Numbered from the stretch's first letter, positions 43,961-52,775 are shown. The stretch: DNA of 64,000 bases from Litoreibacter arenae DSM 19593 (GCF_000442275.2 NZ_KE557314.1:1043501-1107500); one strand, 5' to 3'. A program made the numbers and translations. The notes: generated by a model from the sequence alone, not told the origin.

Positions 43961-45552
43961 GCCTGCTTCTGGAGGTCAAAGACCTGTCCGTCAGTTTCCG
44001 TCAGGATGGCGAGGTGACCGACGCCGTCAAGGGCGTGACCTTCCACGTGGACCGCGGTGAGACGGTGGCGCTGGTGGGCGAGTCGGGCTCCGGCAAGTCG
44101 GTGTCGGCGCTGTCCACGGTGCAGTTGCTGCCCGATAGCGCGACGGTGACGGGGCAGATCAGCTATGACGGGAAAGACCTGACTGCGGCGTCCGAGCGGG
44201 AGTTGCGGCAAGTGCGCGGCAACGACATCAGTTTTATCTTCCAAGAGCCGATGACCTCGCTCAACCCGCTGCACACGCTGGAAAAGCAGATCACGGAAAG
44301 CATCGAATTGCACCAAGGGCTGCGCGGCGCGGCGGCGCGGGCAAAGGTGGTCGAGCTTATGGAAAAGGTCGGCATCCGCGACGCCGAGAGCCGGTTGTCG
44401 AGCTATCCGCACCAGCTGTCCGGCGGGCAGCGTCAGCGTGTGATGATCGCGATGGCGCTGGCCAACGGGCCGGAACTGCTGATCGCGGACGAGCCGACGA
44501 CGGCGCTGGACGTGACCATTCAGGCGCAGATTTTGGAACTGCTGGCGGACCTGAAACGGCGCGAGAATATGTCTCTGCTGTTCATCACCCATGACCTTGG
44601 CGTGGTGCGCAAGATTGCCGATCGCGTCTGTGTCATGCAGCACGGGCAGATCGTCGAGACCGGCCCGACCGCGCAGATTTTCGACAACCCGCAACACCCG
44701 TATACCAAGCTGCTGCTTGAGGCCGAGTCGACGGGTGTTCCCGTTGCCGTGCCCGATAACGCGCCGGAGATGGTCGCCACCGAAGACCTGCGCATCTGGT
44801 TCCCGATCCAGACCGGCCTTCTGAAGCGCACCACCGGCCATGTGAAGGCGGTGAACGCCGCGACCGTCTCCGTGCGGGCGGGGGAGACGCTGGGCATCGT
44901 GGGCGAGTCGGGTTCCGGCAAGACGACGCTGGCGTTGGCGATCATGCGGTTGATTTCCAGCAAGGGCTCGATCCAGTTCGAAGGCCGCGAGATACAGGGC
45001 CTGTCGTCCAAAGAGGTCCGACCGCTTCGCGCAGACATGCAGATCGTGTTTCAAGACCCCTACGGCTCGCTCAGCCCGCGTATGACGGTGGAGCAGATCA
45101 TCGCCGAAGGTCTGGGCGTTCACGGCACCGAGCCGGGCCGCGACCGGCGCGAGATGGTGTCGGAGATTATGACAGAGGTGGGGCTGAAGCCCGATATGAT
45201 GCACCGCTACCCGCACGAGTTTTCCGGGGGTCAGCGGCAACGGATTGCCATTGCCCGCGCGATGATACTGCGGCCCAAACTGGTGGTGCTGGACGAGCCG
45301 ACAAGCGCCTTGGACATGACGGTTCAGGTGCAGATCGTGGAGTTGCTGCGAAAGCTGCAACAGAAATACAAGCTGGCCTATCTGTTCATCAGCCACGACC
45401 TGAAGGTCGTGCGCGCGATGTCGCATAAGGTGATCGTCATGAAGCAGGGCGATGTGGTCGAGAGCGGTGACAGCGAGGAGCTGTTCGCCAATCCGCAAGT
45501 TCCCTACACCCAACAGTTGCTGGCCGCCGCGCTGGATTTGAAAGCGAAATAG
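43957..45552 (+). CDS. yejF: YejF-like ABC importer, fused double ATPase
   Basis: A 531-residue protein with two complete nucleotide-binding domains in one chain. The first has Walker A GESGSGKSV near residue 45, signature LSGGQRQRV and LLIADEPTTALDV; the second has GESGSGKTT near 320, FSGGQRQRI and VVLDEPTSALDM. Each domain ends with the oligopeptide-transporter C-terminal motif. It drives the YejABE importer. It is the last gene of the operon, with its stop inside the stem of a shared hairpin. Confidence 0.94.
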   Translation: MSLLLEVKDLSVSFRQDGEVTDAVKGVTFHVDRGETVALVGESGSGKSVSALSTVQLLPDSATVTGQISYDGKDLTAASERELRQVRGNDISFIFQEPMTSLNPLHTLEKQITESIELHQGLRGAAARAKVVELMEKVGIRDAESRLSSYPHQLSGGQRQRVMIAMALANGPELLIADEPTTALDVTIQAQILELLADLKRRENMSLLFITHDLGVVRKIADRVCVMQHGQIVETGPTAQIFDNPQHPYTKLLLEAESTGVPVAVPDNAPEMVATEDLRIWFPIQTGLLKRTTGHVKAVNAATVSVRAGETLGIVGESGSGKTTLALAIMRLISSKGSIQFEGREIQGLSSKEVRPLRADMQIVFQDPYGSLSPRMTVEQIIAEGLGVHGTEPGRDRREMVSEIMTEVGLKPDMMHRYPHEFSGGQRQRIAIARAMILRPKLVVLDEPTSALDMTVQVQIVELLRKLQQKYKLAYLFISHDLKVVRAMSHKVIVMKQGDVVESGDSEELFANPQVPYTQQLLAAALDLKAK

Positions 45553-45569
45553 GGGGCGCTTACGCCCCC
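45552..45569. terminator. Hairpin shared by convergent yejF and D,D-carboxypeptidase genes
   Basis: GGGGGCG (45552-45558), CTTA loop, CGCCCCC (45563-45569). The last base of the yejF TAG is the first base of the stem and the carboxypeptidase stop lies in the loop and inner stem, so one 18-base hairpin covers both gene ends. Confidence 0.7.
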
Positions 45570-46969
45570 GGTCCGCGCACCTCGCATTCGTGACCGCGTG
45601 CGGTCAGGCGTTGGCAGGCCAGTGCGGCTTTGTCCTGCGACAGGCCGACGAAGTTTGCCTCCCAGCCGCGTGGGCGGTTCACCACCTTGCGCAGGGCCTC
45701 GTCGAGCGTGCCGATTTCCTGCAATGCGGTTTTCAGCAACAGCCGCTCGGCGGTGTTGCGCGTGGTGTATCTGCCCAGCGAGATTGACCAGTGCCGCCCG
45801 CCGGAAGTTGACGCGCGGGTGATGATGCGGCGCGGCTCCGGTTTGGTGATCGACGTGTCTATTGCCGCTTGCACCAGATTCTGCGGCCTGCGGACCGGAG
45901 TCACAGTCGCCGCCACAGCGGCAAGCTGGGTGGTTTGGGCTGCCCGCGTGGCGACCTCGACGCGGGATTGAACGACGTTGTTGTCGACGCTTTCCACGAT
46001 GGCGAGAAGCAGATCCTCAGACGGTGCCTGCTCGGGCCGCTGCAAGGGCCGTGGGCTGGAGCGGCGGGCGGTGATGGTTGGCGCGACCTTGATGACCTTC
46101 GGCTCGATTGGTGTGGCGCCAAGATCGGGCCGCTGGGGCTTGCGCAGCTTGGCGCGGGATGGGGCGCGTTTGAAGCCCATGTCCAGCAACTCGGCCACGC
46201 GGGCGTTCCGCGCTGCGGTGGAGGTGCCGCCGAAGACGGTTGCGATGATGCGTTCGTTGCCGCGTTCGGCGGAGGCCACGAGGTTGAAGCCGGCGGCGCG
46301 GGTATAGCCGGTCTTGATGCCGTCCGCGCCCTTGTAGGCCGCAAGCAGCCGGCGGTTGGTGTTGGACACTTGCTTCACGCCTGCATGGGTCGTTTGGCGC
46401 GAGAACAGGTTATAATATTGTGGGTAGTCGTAGATGAGGTGGCGGCCCAGCGTGGTCATGTCCGACGCTGTGGAAAGGTGGCCGTTTTCCGTCAGCCCGT
46501 GCGCGTTCTTGAAGGTGGTGCTGTTCATGCCAAGCGCCTTGGCCATGGCGGTCATACGGCGCGCAAATGCAGCCTCGGAGCCGGAGACGGCTTCGCCCAA
46601 CGCGGTCGCGGCGTCATTGGCGGATTTCACGGCAGCGGCGCGGATGAGATAGCGAACCGAAATGCGCTGACCGGCTTTGAGGCCCAGCTTCGACGGCTGC
46701 TCCGCCGCTGCTTTGCGCGAGATTTGTACCTTGGTGTCGAGCGTCAACTCGCCTCTGCGAATCGCGTCGAAGGTGACGTAGAGCGTCATCATCTTCGTCA
46801 GCGATGCGGGGTGAAGCCGCGTGTCTGCGTTGCGTGAATGAAGAACCTCGCCGGTGCGCGCGTCGATAACCATCGCCGCATAGGGGGCGGCGTAACCTGC
46901 CCCGGCCCAAGCTGATACCACAAGAAATAGCAGGCCCAACCGGACCGCACTTAAAAGACGTAAAACCAC
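45560..46969 (-). CDS. D-alanyl-D-alanine carboxypeptidase with SPOR domain
   Basis: A 469-residue penicillin-binding protein 5-type carboxypeptidase that trims peptidoglycan pentapeptides in the periplasm. Signal peptide 1-27, then the serine-peptidase S11 motifs: SLTK (Ser56, Lys59), the KSAN motif near residue 114 and GIKTGYTRAAG near 218. A basic, proline-rich linker follows from about 280 to 390, and the C-terminal 75 residues (RHWSISLGRYTTRNTAERLLL and ending in CEVRGPGA) form a SPOR domain that binds denuded glycan at the septum. It converges on yejF. Confidence 0.9.
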   Translation of the reverse strand: MVLRLLSAVRLGLLFLVVSAWAGAGYAAPYAAMVIDARTGEVLHSRNADTRLHPASLTKMMTLYVTFDAIRRGELTLDTKVQISRKAAAEQPSKLGLKAGQRISVRYLIRAAAVKSANDAATALGEAVSGSEAAFARRMTAMAKALGMNSTTFKNAHGLTENGHLSTASDMTTLGRHLIYDYPQYYNLFSRQTTHAGVKQVSNTNRRLLAAYKGADGIKTGYTRAAGFNLVASAERGNERIIATVFGGTSTAARNARVAELLDMGFKRAPSRAKLRKPQRPDLGATPIEPKVIKVAPTITARRSSPRPLQRPEQAPSEDLLLAIVESVDNNVVQSRVEVATRAAQTTQLAAVAATVTPVRRPQNLVQAAIDTSITKPEPRRIITRASTSGGRHWSISLGRYTTRNTAERLLLKTALQEIGTLDEALRKVVNRPRGWEANFVGLSQDKAALACQRLTARGHECEVRGPGA

Positions 46970-47125
46970 GACGTCTGCCCACTTTGCCTCGGGGATGTCG
47001 TTGCATCCCCATTTATAATTTTCAGCCGATCACCGACCTTTGGAACAGCCGTAGCACAAAGTTTGGATTCAGAAAACAGTTTAGTTTCAGGGGCTTTCAA
47101 GATGTCTCTGATGTGCCTCGGCTAT

Positions 47126-47158
47126 ATGTTGTGGTGGGGTGTCACATGCCCACAACAT
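47126..47158. repeat. Inverted repeat ATGTTGTGG / CCACAACAT
   Basis: A perfect 9-bp inverted repeat (47126-47134 and 47150-47158) with a 15-base centre, 17 bases past the end of the minus-strand lipoprotein gene. No T-run follows on either strand, so its role as terminator is doubtful. A second hairpin (GGGGATG..CATCCCC, 46991-47010) precedes the carboxypeptidase gene. Confidence 0.45.
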
Positions 47159-47175
47159 GGCCGAATTGTCGTCGC

Positions 47176-47565
47176 TCAGGATTTTGCGGGAAACTTCAAC
47201 TCGCAGCGCTGCTGCGCAAGTAGACTTTCGCGTCTAAGCTCTGTTTCCTTGGCCTTTAGCGAGCGCAACTTGCGCCGCTCGGCGTCCAGATCGACGGCCA
47301 CGGGTTTTTTTGTGGTGACGGGTTGGGGGTAGTTGCAGAAACTGAACCGACCGTCGGAGCCAAGACCCGTTCCGACGCAGAAATTCGTGTAGATGACCGT
47401 GCGGGTTTCGGTCTGGATCGCGTAGCCGCGGTCAATGGTGGCCTGCGTATCCGCGATAAGGGCCTGCACGATGCGCAGGTCCTTGGTCGCATCCTGCAAG
47501 CAGGCATCACGGGGGCTGGCGCAGGCGGCCAGCAGCAGAAGCGGGGCGATCAGGATTCTTTTCAT
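47176..47565 (-). CDS. Small lipoprotein of unknown function
   Basis: A 129-residue predicted lipoprotein. The signal peptide MKRILIAPLLLLAAC ends in the lipobox LAAC, and the mature protein begins with a helical stretch (DACLQDATKDLRIVQALIADTQ), a central segment with two cysteines (TNFCVGTG and FSFCNYPQPV) and a charged coiled coil (LDAERRKLRSLKAKETELRR). I do not recognise a family. The frame remains open upstream but ATG 47565 begins a clean signal peptide. It diverges from hemF. Confidence 0.72.
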   Translation of the reverse strand: MKRILIAPLLLLAACASPRDACLQDATKDLRIVQALIADTQATIDRGYAIQTETRTVIYTNFCVGTGLGSDGRFSFCNYPQPVTTKKPVAVDLDAERRKLRSLKAKETELRRESLLAQQRCELKFPAKS

Positions 47566-47656
47566 TGCGGGATAATACTCCGGCTGCGACGGCAAGGGAA
47601 CGTGACACTTGTTGCCCGCAAATGTTAGCACATCCTGAATCAAACAGGACAAGCCC

Positions 47657-48547
47657 GTGACAACCGATTTTGACAGCAAAAAAGCCCAAGCCTCCGCTTG
47701 GTTCCGCAGCCTTCGTGACGAGATCGTCGCTGCCTTCGAGGGGCTGGAGGCCACCCAGACGGAAGGGCCGTTCGCGGATTTGCCAGAGGGCCGATTCGAG
47801 GTGACGGAGACCAAGCGCACCTCTGACGACGGCTCGGACGCGGGTGGCGGCTTGATGAGCGTAATGCGCGGCGGGCGGGTGTTCGAGAAGGTGGGGGTCA
47901 ACGTCTCGACGGTTTATGGCACATTGGGCGAGCGGGCGCAGAAGGCCATGGCAGCAAGGGGCGTGCCGGGGATGGCCGACGATCCGCGTTTCTGGGCGTC
48001 GGGGATATCGCTGGTGGCGCATATGCAGAACCCGCAAACGCCCGCCGTGCATATGAACACGCGCATGTTTTGGACCCCCGGCGCGTGGTGGTTCGGCGGC
48101 GGGTCGGATCTGAACCCCTGCATCGAGCGCGACGAAGACACCGCGTTTTTTCATAACGTGCTGAAGGAGTATTGCGACAGGCACGACGCTGAATACTACC
48201 CGCGCTTCAAGGCGTGGGCGGACGAGTATTTTTACGTTCCCCACCGCCACCGAGCGCGTGGGGTTGGCGGTATCTTCTATGACGATTTGAACACCGGCGA
48301 CTGGGATGCGGATTTCAACTTCACGCAGGATGTGGGGCGTGCATTCCTGCCGGCGTTTTTGGGGGTTACCGAAAAATGGCGCGATGCGCCGTGGTCCGAC
48401 GCCGACAAGGAAGCGCAATTGGCGCATCGCGGGCTTTATGCCGAATACAACCTTGTCTATGACCGTGGGACCAAATTCGGGTTGGAGACCGGCCATGACG
48501 CCAATGCGGTGTTGATGTCACTGCCGCCTGTCGCCAAGTGGTATTGA
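47657..48547 (+). CDS. hemF: HemF, oxygen-dependent coproporphyrinogen III oxidase
   Basis: Converts coproporphyrinogen III to protoporphyrinogen IX by oxidative decarboxylation with O2, for haem (and chlorophyll-type) synthesis. At 296 residues it is the usual length. Signature segments include GGGLMSVMRGGRVFEKVGVN, NPQTPAVHMNTRMFW, WFGGGSDLNPC and HRARGVGGIFYDDL near residue 195-210. The start GTG 47657 has a modest AGGA nine bases upstream. Two other haem genes lie within 4 kb. Confidence 0.96.
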   Translation: MTTDFDSKKAQASAWFRSLRDEIVAAFEGLEATQTEGPFADLPEGRFEVTETKRTSDDGSDAGGGLMSVMRGGRVFEKVGVNVSTVYGTLGERAQKAMAARGVPGMADDPRFWASGISLVAHMQNPQTPAVHMNTRMFWTPGAWWFGGGSDLNPCIERDEDTAFFHNVLKEYCDRHDAEYYPRFKAWADEYFYVPHRHRARGVGGIFYDDLNTGDWDADFNFTQDVGRAFLPAFLGVTEKWRDAPWSDADKEAQLAHRGLYAEYNLVYDRGTKFGLETGHDANAVLMSLPPVAKWY

Positions 48548-48576
48548 GTTTCGCCGCGCTGTCGCGCGTCGACCGA

Positions 48577-48612
48577 CCGGGGGATTTCATCCCCCGGACC
48601 CCCTGAGAATAT
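48577..48612 (+). terminator. Hairpin and T-run after hemF
   Basis: CCGGGGGAT (48577-48585), TTC, ATCCCCCGG (48589-48597), a 9-bp perfect stem, then GACCCCCTGAGAATATTTA. The stem lies in the 85-base gap between convergent hemF and the mechanosensitive channel gene and may serve both. It is a part of intergenic element copy E. Confidence 0.65.
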
Positions 48613-48632
48613 TTATGCCAAGATGAAGCAGA
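48605..48632 (+). repeat. Intergenic element copy E
   Basis: The fifth copy, GAGAATATTTATGCCAAGAT followed by GAAGCAGA, downstream of the perfect GGGGGAT hairpin. Together with copy B it shows the full form: GC hairpin, ATATTT tract, GCCAAGATGAA. Confidence 0.6.
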
Positions 48633-50039
48633 TCAGGCTTTGTCTGACAGCAGGTCTGCCCCGTCTTCTTCGGTGACGACGGCATCGGCTGTCGCGCGTT
48701 CCACCTCGCTTTGCTCGTTCAGCAGGTTGCCTTCGGCCTCGTGGACCGGGTCTTCGTCAGCTGCGACGGCAGCTGCTGCGGCCTCGCGCGCGCCCTCCGA
48801 GAATTCCTGACTGGCGATGGCGAGAGCAGATTTCTCGGCGGCACCCTCGAGTTGCAGGATTGGAACACCTTGCGGGAAGATGACCTCCCGCGCGTCGTCG
48901 GGCATGGAGACGCCTTCCTCGGTGAGCCGCTTGGTGACCTGCCGCAGCAGCGCGGACTTGACCTTCAGCATGGAGAAATCCTTGGCGTTGACCCAGTAAT
49001 ACGCCATAATGTTCACGGTCGAGCTGCCCAGATTGTCGACAAGGATCATGGGCTCCGGCTCTTTCAGCACGGCTTCGTGGCCTGCGATCACCTCCAGCAT
49101 GATACTTTGGGCGCGGGCGACCGACACGTCGTAGCCGATCCCGATCACCAGCGTGTCGCGGCGGTTGGCGGAACTGGTGTAGTTCACGATGGTGCTTTTG
49201 AAGATCGTGGCGTTGGGGATCTGGATGTGGTTGCCCTCCAGGCTGAGCAACACTGTGGAGCGTGTGTTCATCGAGCGGACGGAGCCGGCCATGCCTGCCA
49301 CCTCTATATAGTCACCGGCCTGAAACGGGCGGCGGATGGAGAGCAGCAGGGATGCCAGAAAGTTCTCGGCGATGTCGCGGAAGGCGAAGCCGACGATGAT
49401 ACCGAGCACCCCCGCGCCGCCAATTACCGACACAGCAATCTGGGTGAGACCTGCGACCTGCAGCACCACGAACAGGCCGATCATGAAGATGGGCAGCGCT
49501 ATGGCGCGGCTGACGATGTCGCGCAACAGGGGTGAGGCGATGCCGCCCAAAAGCCAGCGGCGAAGCCCTTTCGCCGCGAGCGCCGACAGCCACCATGTCA
49601 GCGGCAGGATGATAAGCGCCAGCACGATCAGAGGCAGGGAGGTGACGATGCGGTTGCCGACCGACTTGATCTCGCCCAATGCGGGCGCGAAGGACCAGTT
49701 GGCCTCTTGCACCACCTCAATCCGGTTGACGACGGCGACCACGTCTTGGGTCTGCGAGGCCAGATCGCGCGCCCATCTCTTGTGGTCGTCACTGGTGGTA
49801 CGGCCATCAAGGAAGACGATGCCGTCTTTCACCTCTACCTGCGCGGCTTCGTACCAGCCGGTGGAGCGCAAAATGTCGAGAATCCGGTCAGCGATCTGTT
49901 CGTCGCGTGCGGTCGGCTCGACCGAAACAGCCTGAGCGGGGGAGGTGACCTCCTGACCTTCGCCTGACGCTTCTTGCGCTTGGAGGGGAAGGGTCAGGGC
50001 GAAAACGGCGCAAAGCGCGAACAGGAAACGAGTCATCAT
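48633..50039 (-). CDS. MscS-family mechanosensitive channel with N-terminal BON domain
   Basis: A 468-residue membrane channel. After a signal peptide (residues 1-20) comes a BON domain (about residues 50-115, EQIADRILDILRSTGWYEAA and later VVNRIEVV), expected in the periplasm, then three to four transmembrane helices and the MscS core with the pore helix GGAGVLGIIVGFAFRDIAEN and the beta domain (GDYIEVAGMAGSVRSMNTRS). The last 60 residues are a long acidic/alanine-rich tail. MscS proteins relieve osmotic downshock; the BON domain suggests envelope binding. ATG 50039 or the next ATG at 50036 starts the signal peptide. Confidence 0.87.
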   Translation of the reverse strand: MMTRFLFALCAVFALTLPLQAQEASGEGQEVTSPAQAVSVEPTARDEQIADRILDILRSTGWYEAAQVEVKDGIVFLDGRTTSDDHKRWARDLASQTQDVVAVVNRIEVVQEANWSFAPALGEIKSVGNRIVTSLPLIVLALIILPLTWWLSALAAKGLRRWLLGGIASPLLRDIVSRAIALPIFMIGLFVVLQVAGLTQIAVSVIGGAGVLGIIVGFAFRDIAENFLASLLLSIRRPFQAGDYIEVAGMAGSVRSMNTRSTVLLSLEGNHIQIPNATIFKSTIVNYTSSANRRDTLVIGIGYDVSVARAQSIMLEVIAGHEAVLKEPEPMILVDNLGSSTVNIMAYYWVNAKDFSMLKVKSALLRQVTKRLTEEGVSMPDDAREVIFPQGVPILQLEGAAEKSALAIASQEFSEGAREAAAAAVAADEDPVHEAEGNLLNEQSEVERATADAVVTEEDGADLLSDKA

Positions 50040-50089
50040 AAGCCCGACCCTAACGGGGCAAGCGACAGGCATTCCAGCAAAATTTGCGC

Positions 50090-51133
50090 CTAGGTCGACG
50101 CCGTTTCACGCACGGTGTCGATCATCAGCTGCACATTGTCGGGGTCGGCATCAGGTGTGATCCCGTGGCCCAAGTTGAAGATATGCGGGCCCTTGGAGAA
50201 AGCCTTGACGATGGCGCGGGTCTCGTCGATCAAGTCCTGCCCGCCGGTGACCATGTGGCGCGAGGCGAGGTTGCCTTGGACGCAGCCGTCGACTTGAACA
50301 TTGGCGGCTGCCCAATCGGCCGCTACGGAGTTGTCGAGCGCTACGCAATCCGCGCCCGTTGCCTTGGCGAAGCCGATATAGTTGTCGCCGGCCTCGCGGG
50401 GGAAGGCGATGATCGGTGTGTCAGGATGGCGGGCCTTCAGCGCCTTGATGATCTTCGCCGTGGGTGCGAGGGCGTATTTCTGGAACGCCTCGCCCGAAAG
50501 CGAACCTGCCCAGCTGTCGAACAGCTTTACCACCTCGGCGCCCGCGTCGATCTGGGCGGACAGGTATTCGATGGTGGCGTCAGTCAGCAGGTTGATCAGG
50601 GCGTCAAACACCTCCGGCTGCTCGATGCGCAGCTTGTGGGCGGGGCCTTGGTCGGGTGTGCCTTGGCCTGCGATCATGTAAGTGGCCACCGTCCATGGTG
50701 CACCTGCGAAGCCGATCAGCGTGGTTTTCTTGGGCAATTCGCCCGCGAGGTTGCGCACGGTTTGGTAGATCGGCGCCAGATGCTCGTGCACGTCGGACGG
50801 GCCTTTGAGCTTGTCGAAATCGCTTTGCCGGGTGATCGTCGAAAGGCGCGGGCCTTCGCCGGTGACGAACCATAAATCCGCGCCCAAGGCTTGCGGCAGC
50901 AGCAGGATATCGGCGAACAGGATGGCCGCGTCGAAGTCGAAGCGACGGAGCGGCTGCAACGTGACCTCGGTCGCCAGATCGGGGTTGTAGCATAGCGACA
51001 GAAAGTCGCCTGCCTGCGCGCGGGTGGCTTTATACTCGGGCAGGTAGCGGCCCGCTTGCCGCATCATCCAGATCGGGGGTGTGTCCAGCGTCTCGCCCGC
51101 CAATGCACGCATGATTTTCTTCTGCCCGGCCAT
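50090..51133 (-). CDS. hemE: HemE, uroporphyrinogen decarboxylase
   Basis: Removes four carboxyl groups from uroporphyrinogen III to give coproporphyrinogen III. The 347-residue protein has the conserved N-terminal [16 protein letters not shown], the [16 protein letters not shown] segment with the catalytic aspartate, and [19 protein letters not shown] eight bases before ATG 51133 decides the start; the frame is open upstream. It diverges from hemC, and the 107-base gap contains a TGCATA / TATGCA inverted repeat. Confidence 0.96.
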   Translation of the reverse strand: MAGQKKIMRALAGETLDTPPIWMMRQAGRYLPEYKATRAQAGDFLSLCYNPDLATEVTLQPLRRFDFDAAILFADILLLPQALGADLWFVTGEGPRLSTITRQSDFDKLKGPSDVHEHLAPIYQTVRNLAGELPKKTTLIGFAGAPWTVATYMIAGQGTPDQGPAHKLRIEQPEVFDALINLLTDATIEYLSAQIDAGAEVVKLFDSWAGSLSGEAFQKYALAPTAKIIKALKARHPDTPIIAFPREAGDNYIGFAKATGADCVALDNSVAADWAAANVQVDGCVQGNLASRHMVTGGQDLIDETRAIVKAFSKGPHIFNLGHGITPDADPDNVQLMIDTVRETAST

Positions 51134-51203
51134 TGCCACACTCCTTTTGAATTCGGCCACTTGTCGGTCGTCAGCCGCTCGAATGTCAAGACGAGAGCTT
51201 GTA

Positions 51204-51227
51204 TGCATATTGTCACGCATTTATGCA
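51204..51227. promoter_or_regulatory. Inverted repeat TGCATA-N12-TATGCA between hemE and hemC
   Basis: Six-base arms at 51204-51209 and 51222-51227 in the divergent hemE/hemC promoter region. The 18-base centre-to-centre spacing would put both arms on one face of the helix for a dimeric regulator. No consensus that I know (FnrL, Irr) matches. Confidence 0.35.
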
Positions 51228-51240
51228 GGCAGGCATGTCT

Positions 51241-52182
51241 ATGACCTTGCCCACCCCGACCTCACCCTTGCGTATCGGCACCCGCGGATCGCCGCTGGCG
51301 CTTGCGCAGGCCTATGAGACGCGCACGCGCCTGATGGCGGCGTTCGATTTGCCGGAAGAGGCGTTCGAGGTGGTGGTGATCAAAACCACCGGCGACGCCG
51401 TTCTGGACCGCCCGCTGAAAGAGATCGGCGGCAAGGGGCTGTTCACCCGCGAGATCGAGGAAGACCTTCTGTCCGGCAAGATCGACATCGCGGTTCATTC
51501 GATGAAGGACATGCCGGTGGAGCAGCCGTTGGGCCTGCTGCTGGACACCTACCTGCCGCGCGAGGATGTGCGCGATGCGTTCGTGTCCTTCGAGGCCAGC
51601 GGGATTGCGGAACTGCCCGATGGCGCGGTGGTGGGCACCTCGTCGCTGCGCCGCCGGTCGCAGCTGCTCAACCGTCGCCCCGACCTGAACGTGGTGGAGT
51701 TTCGCGGCAATGTGCAGACACGGCTGAAGAAGCTGGGCGCGGGGGTTGCGAGTTGCACCTTCCTTGCCATGGCAGGGTTGAACCGGCTTGATCTGGAGAA
51801 CGTGCCATCGACGGCCATTGATACCGACGACATGCTGCCCGCCGTGGCACAAGGCGCCATCGGGATAGAGCGGCGTGGCGATGATGCCCGCGTGGCGGAG
51901 ATGCTGGAGGCGATCCACGACATTCCCACCGGCCAACGGCTGGCATGTGAGCGGGCCTATCTGGCGCGGCTCGACGGGTCGTGTGAGACGCCTATTGCGG
52001 GGCTGGCTGAGTTGGATGGCGGGACCGTGCGGTTCCGCGCGGAGATTTTGCGTCCTGACGGGACGGAAGCGTTGAGCGACGCCGAGTCGTCGACCATCGA
52101 GGATGCCGCAGAGATGGGCCGCGCGGTGGCGGACCGATTGACTGAACGTGCGCCCGAGAACTTCTTTGACTGGAGGTCTTAG
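51241..52182 (+). CDS. hemC: HemC, porphobilinogen deaminase (hydroxymethylbilane synthase)
   Basis: Polymerises four porphobilinogens to hydroxymethylbilane. A 313-residue protein with RIGTRGSPLALAQAYE at the start, the active-site KDMPVEQP, the GTSSLRRRSQLL substrate-binding arginine region and the C-terminal domain with SCETPIAGLAEL, whose cysteine anchors the dipyrromethane cofactor. ATG 51241 is chosen; ATG 51235 two codons upstream is equally possible. The haem gene hemE lies divergently upstream. Confidence 0.96.
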   Translation: MTLPTPTSPLRIGTRGSPLALAQAYETRTRLMAAFDLPEEAFEVVVIKTTGDAVLDRPLKEIGGKGLFTREIEEDLLSGKIDIAVHSMKDMPVEQPLGLLLDTYLPREDVRDAFVSFEASGIAELPDGAVVGTSSLRRRSQLLNRRPDLNVVEFRGNVQTRLKKLGAGVASCTFLAMAGLNRLDLENVPSTAIDTDDMLPAVAQGAIGIERRGDDARVAEMLEAIHDIPTGQRLACERAYLARLDGSCETPIAGLAELDGGTVRFRAEILRPDGTEALSDAESSTIEDAAEMGRAVADRLTERAPENFFDWRS

Positions 52183-52231
52183 GCGCAAGCTCCTATGTCT
52201 TGGTGTAGACTCGTTGAAAAAGAGAGACCCC

Positions 52232-52681
52232 ATGAGACTGATCCTCGCCGCGCTGCTCACCTGTCTTCCGTTTACACTCGCCGCCGAAAAGGTCGGCCGT
52301 GTGGGTGTCGACTGGGTCGGTAACGACATCATCATCGAGGCCATTCCCGACCCCGATGTCCAAGGCGTGACCTGCCATATTGCCTATTTCGATCGCAGCC
52401 TGATCGACCGTTTGTCGCAAGGGAACTGGTTTGAAGACCCTTCCAACGCTTCGATTGATTGCCGCCAGACGGGGCCGATCGTGATTGGCGATATCGACCG
52501 CTCCGACGACGGCGAGACCGTTTTCAAAGAGGGGCGGTCCATCGTGTTCAAGTCGCTGCGCCTGACGCGCATCTTTGACGAGGACAATCAGGTGCTGATC
52601 TATCTGGCACACGCAAACGAACTGACCGAAGGGTCCGCCAAAATGGCGATCTCGACGATACCGTTGTACAAGGGCGAATAA
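52232..52681 (+). CDS. creA: CreA family protein
   Basis: A 149-residue exported protein of the CreA family, function unknown. It has a signal peptide (MRLILAALLTCLPFTLAAEK) and the family core VGRVGVDWVGNDIIIEAIPD, VQGVTCHIAYFDRS and NASIDCRQTGPI, where two cysteines probably form a disulfide. It follows hemC by 49 bases and ends before a terminator. Confidence 0.9.
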   Translation: MRLILAALLTCLPFTLAAEKVGRVGVDWVGNDIIIEAIPDPDVQGVTCHIAYFDRSLIDRLSQGNWFEDPSNASIDCRQTGPIVIGDIDRSDDGETVFKEGRSIVFKSLRLTRIFDEDNQVLIYLAHANELTEGSAKMAISTIPLYKGE

Positions 52682-52703
52682 GCCCCGCCGGAGCAAACGA
52701 AAA

Positions 52704-52735
52704 AGGCCGCCCCCGAAGGAGCGGCCTTTGCTATT
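52704..52735 (+). terminator. Terminator after creA
   Basis: AAAGGCCGC (52704-52712) and GCGGCCTTT (52723-52731), a perfect 9-bp stem, then GCTATTT. The A-rich left flank makes it usable in the opposite direction for the convergent rpmJ as well. Confidence 0.85.
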
Positions 52736-52775
52736 TGGATCAAAACGCCAAAGCGCTCAAGTTTAGCCCAAAGAA

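Noticed and set aside
50090..51240. Replication origin next to hemE, as in Caulobacter
   Set aside because: hemE faces hemC with only 107 bases between, without DnaA-box clusters or a dnaA or parAB gene in the window.
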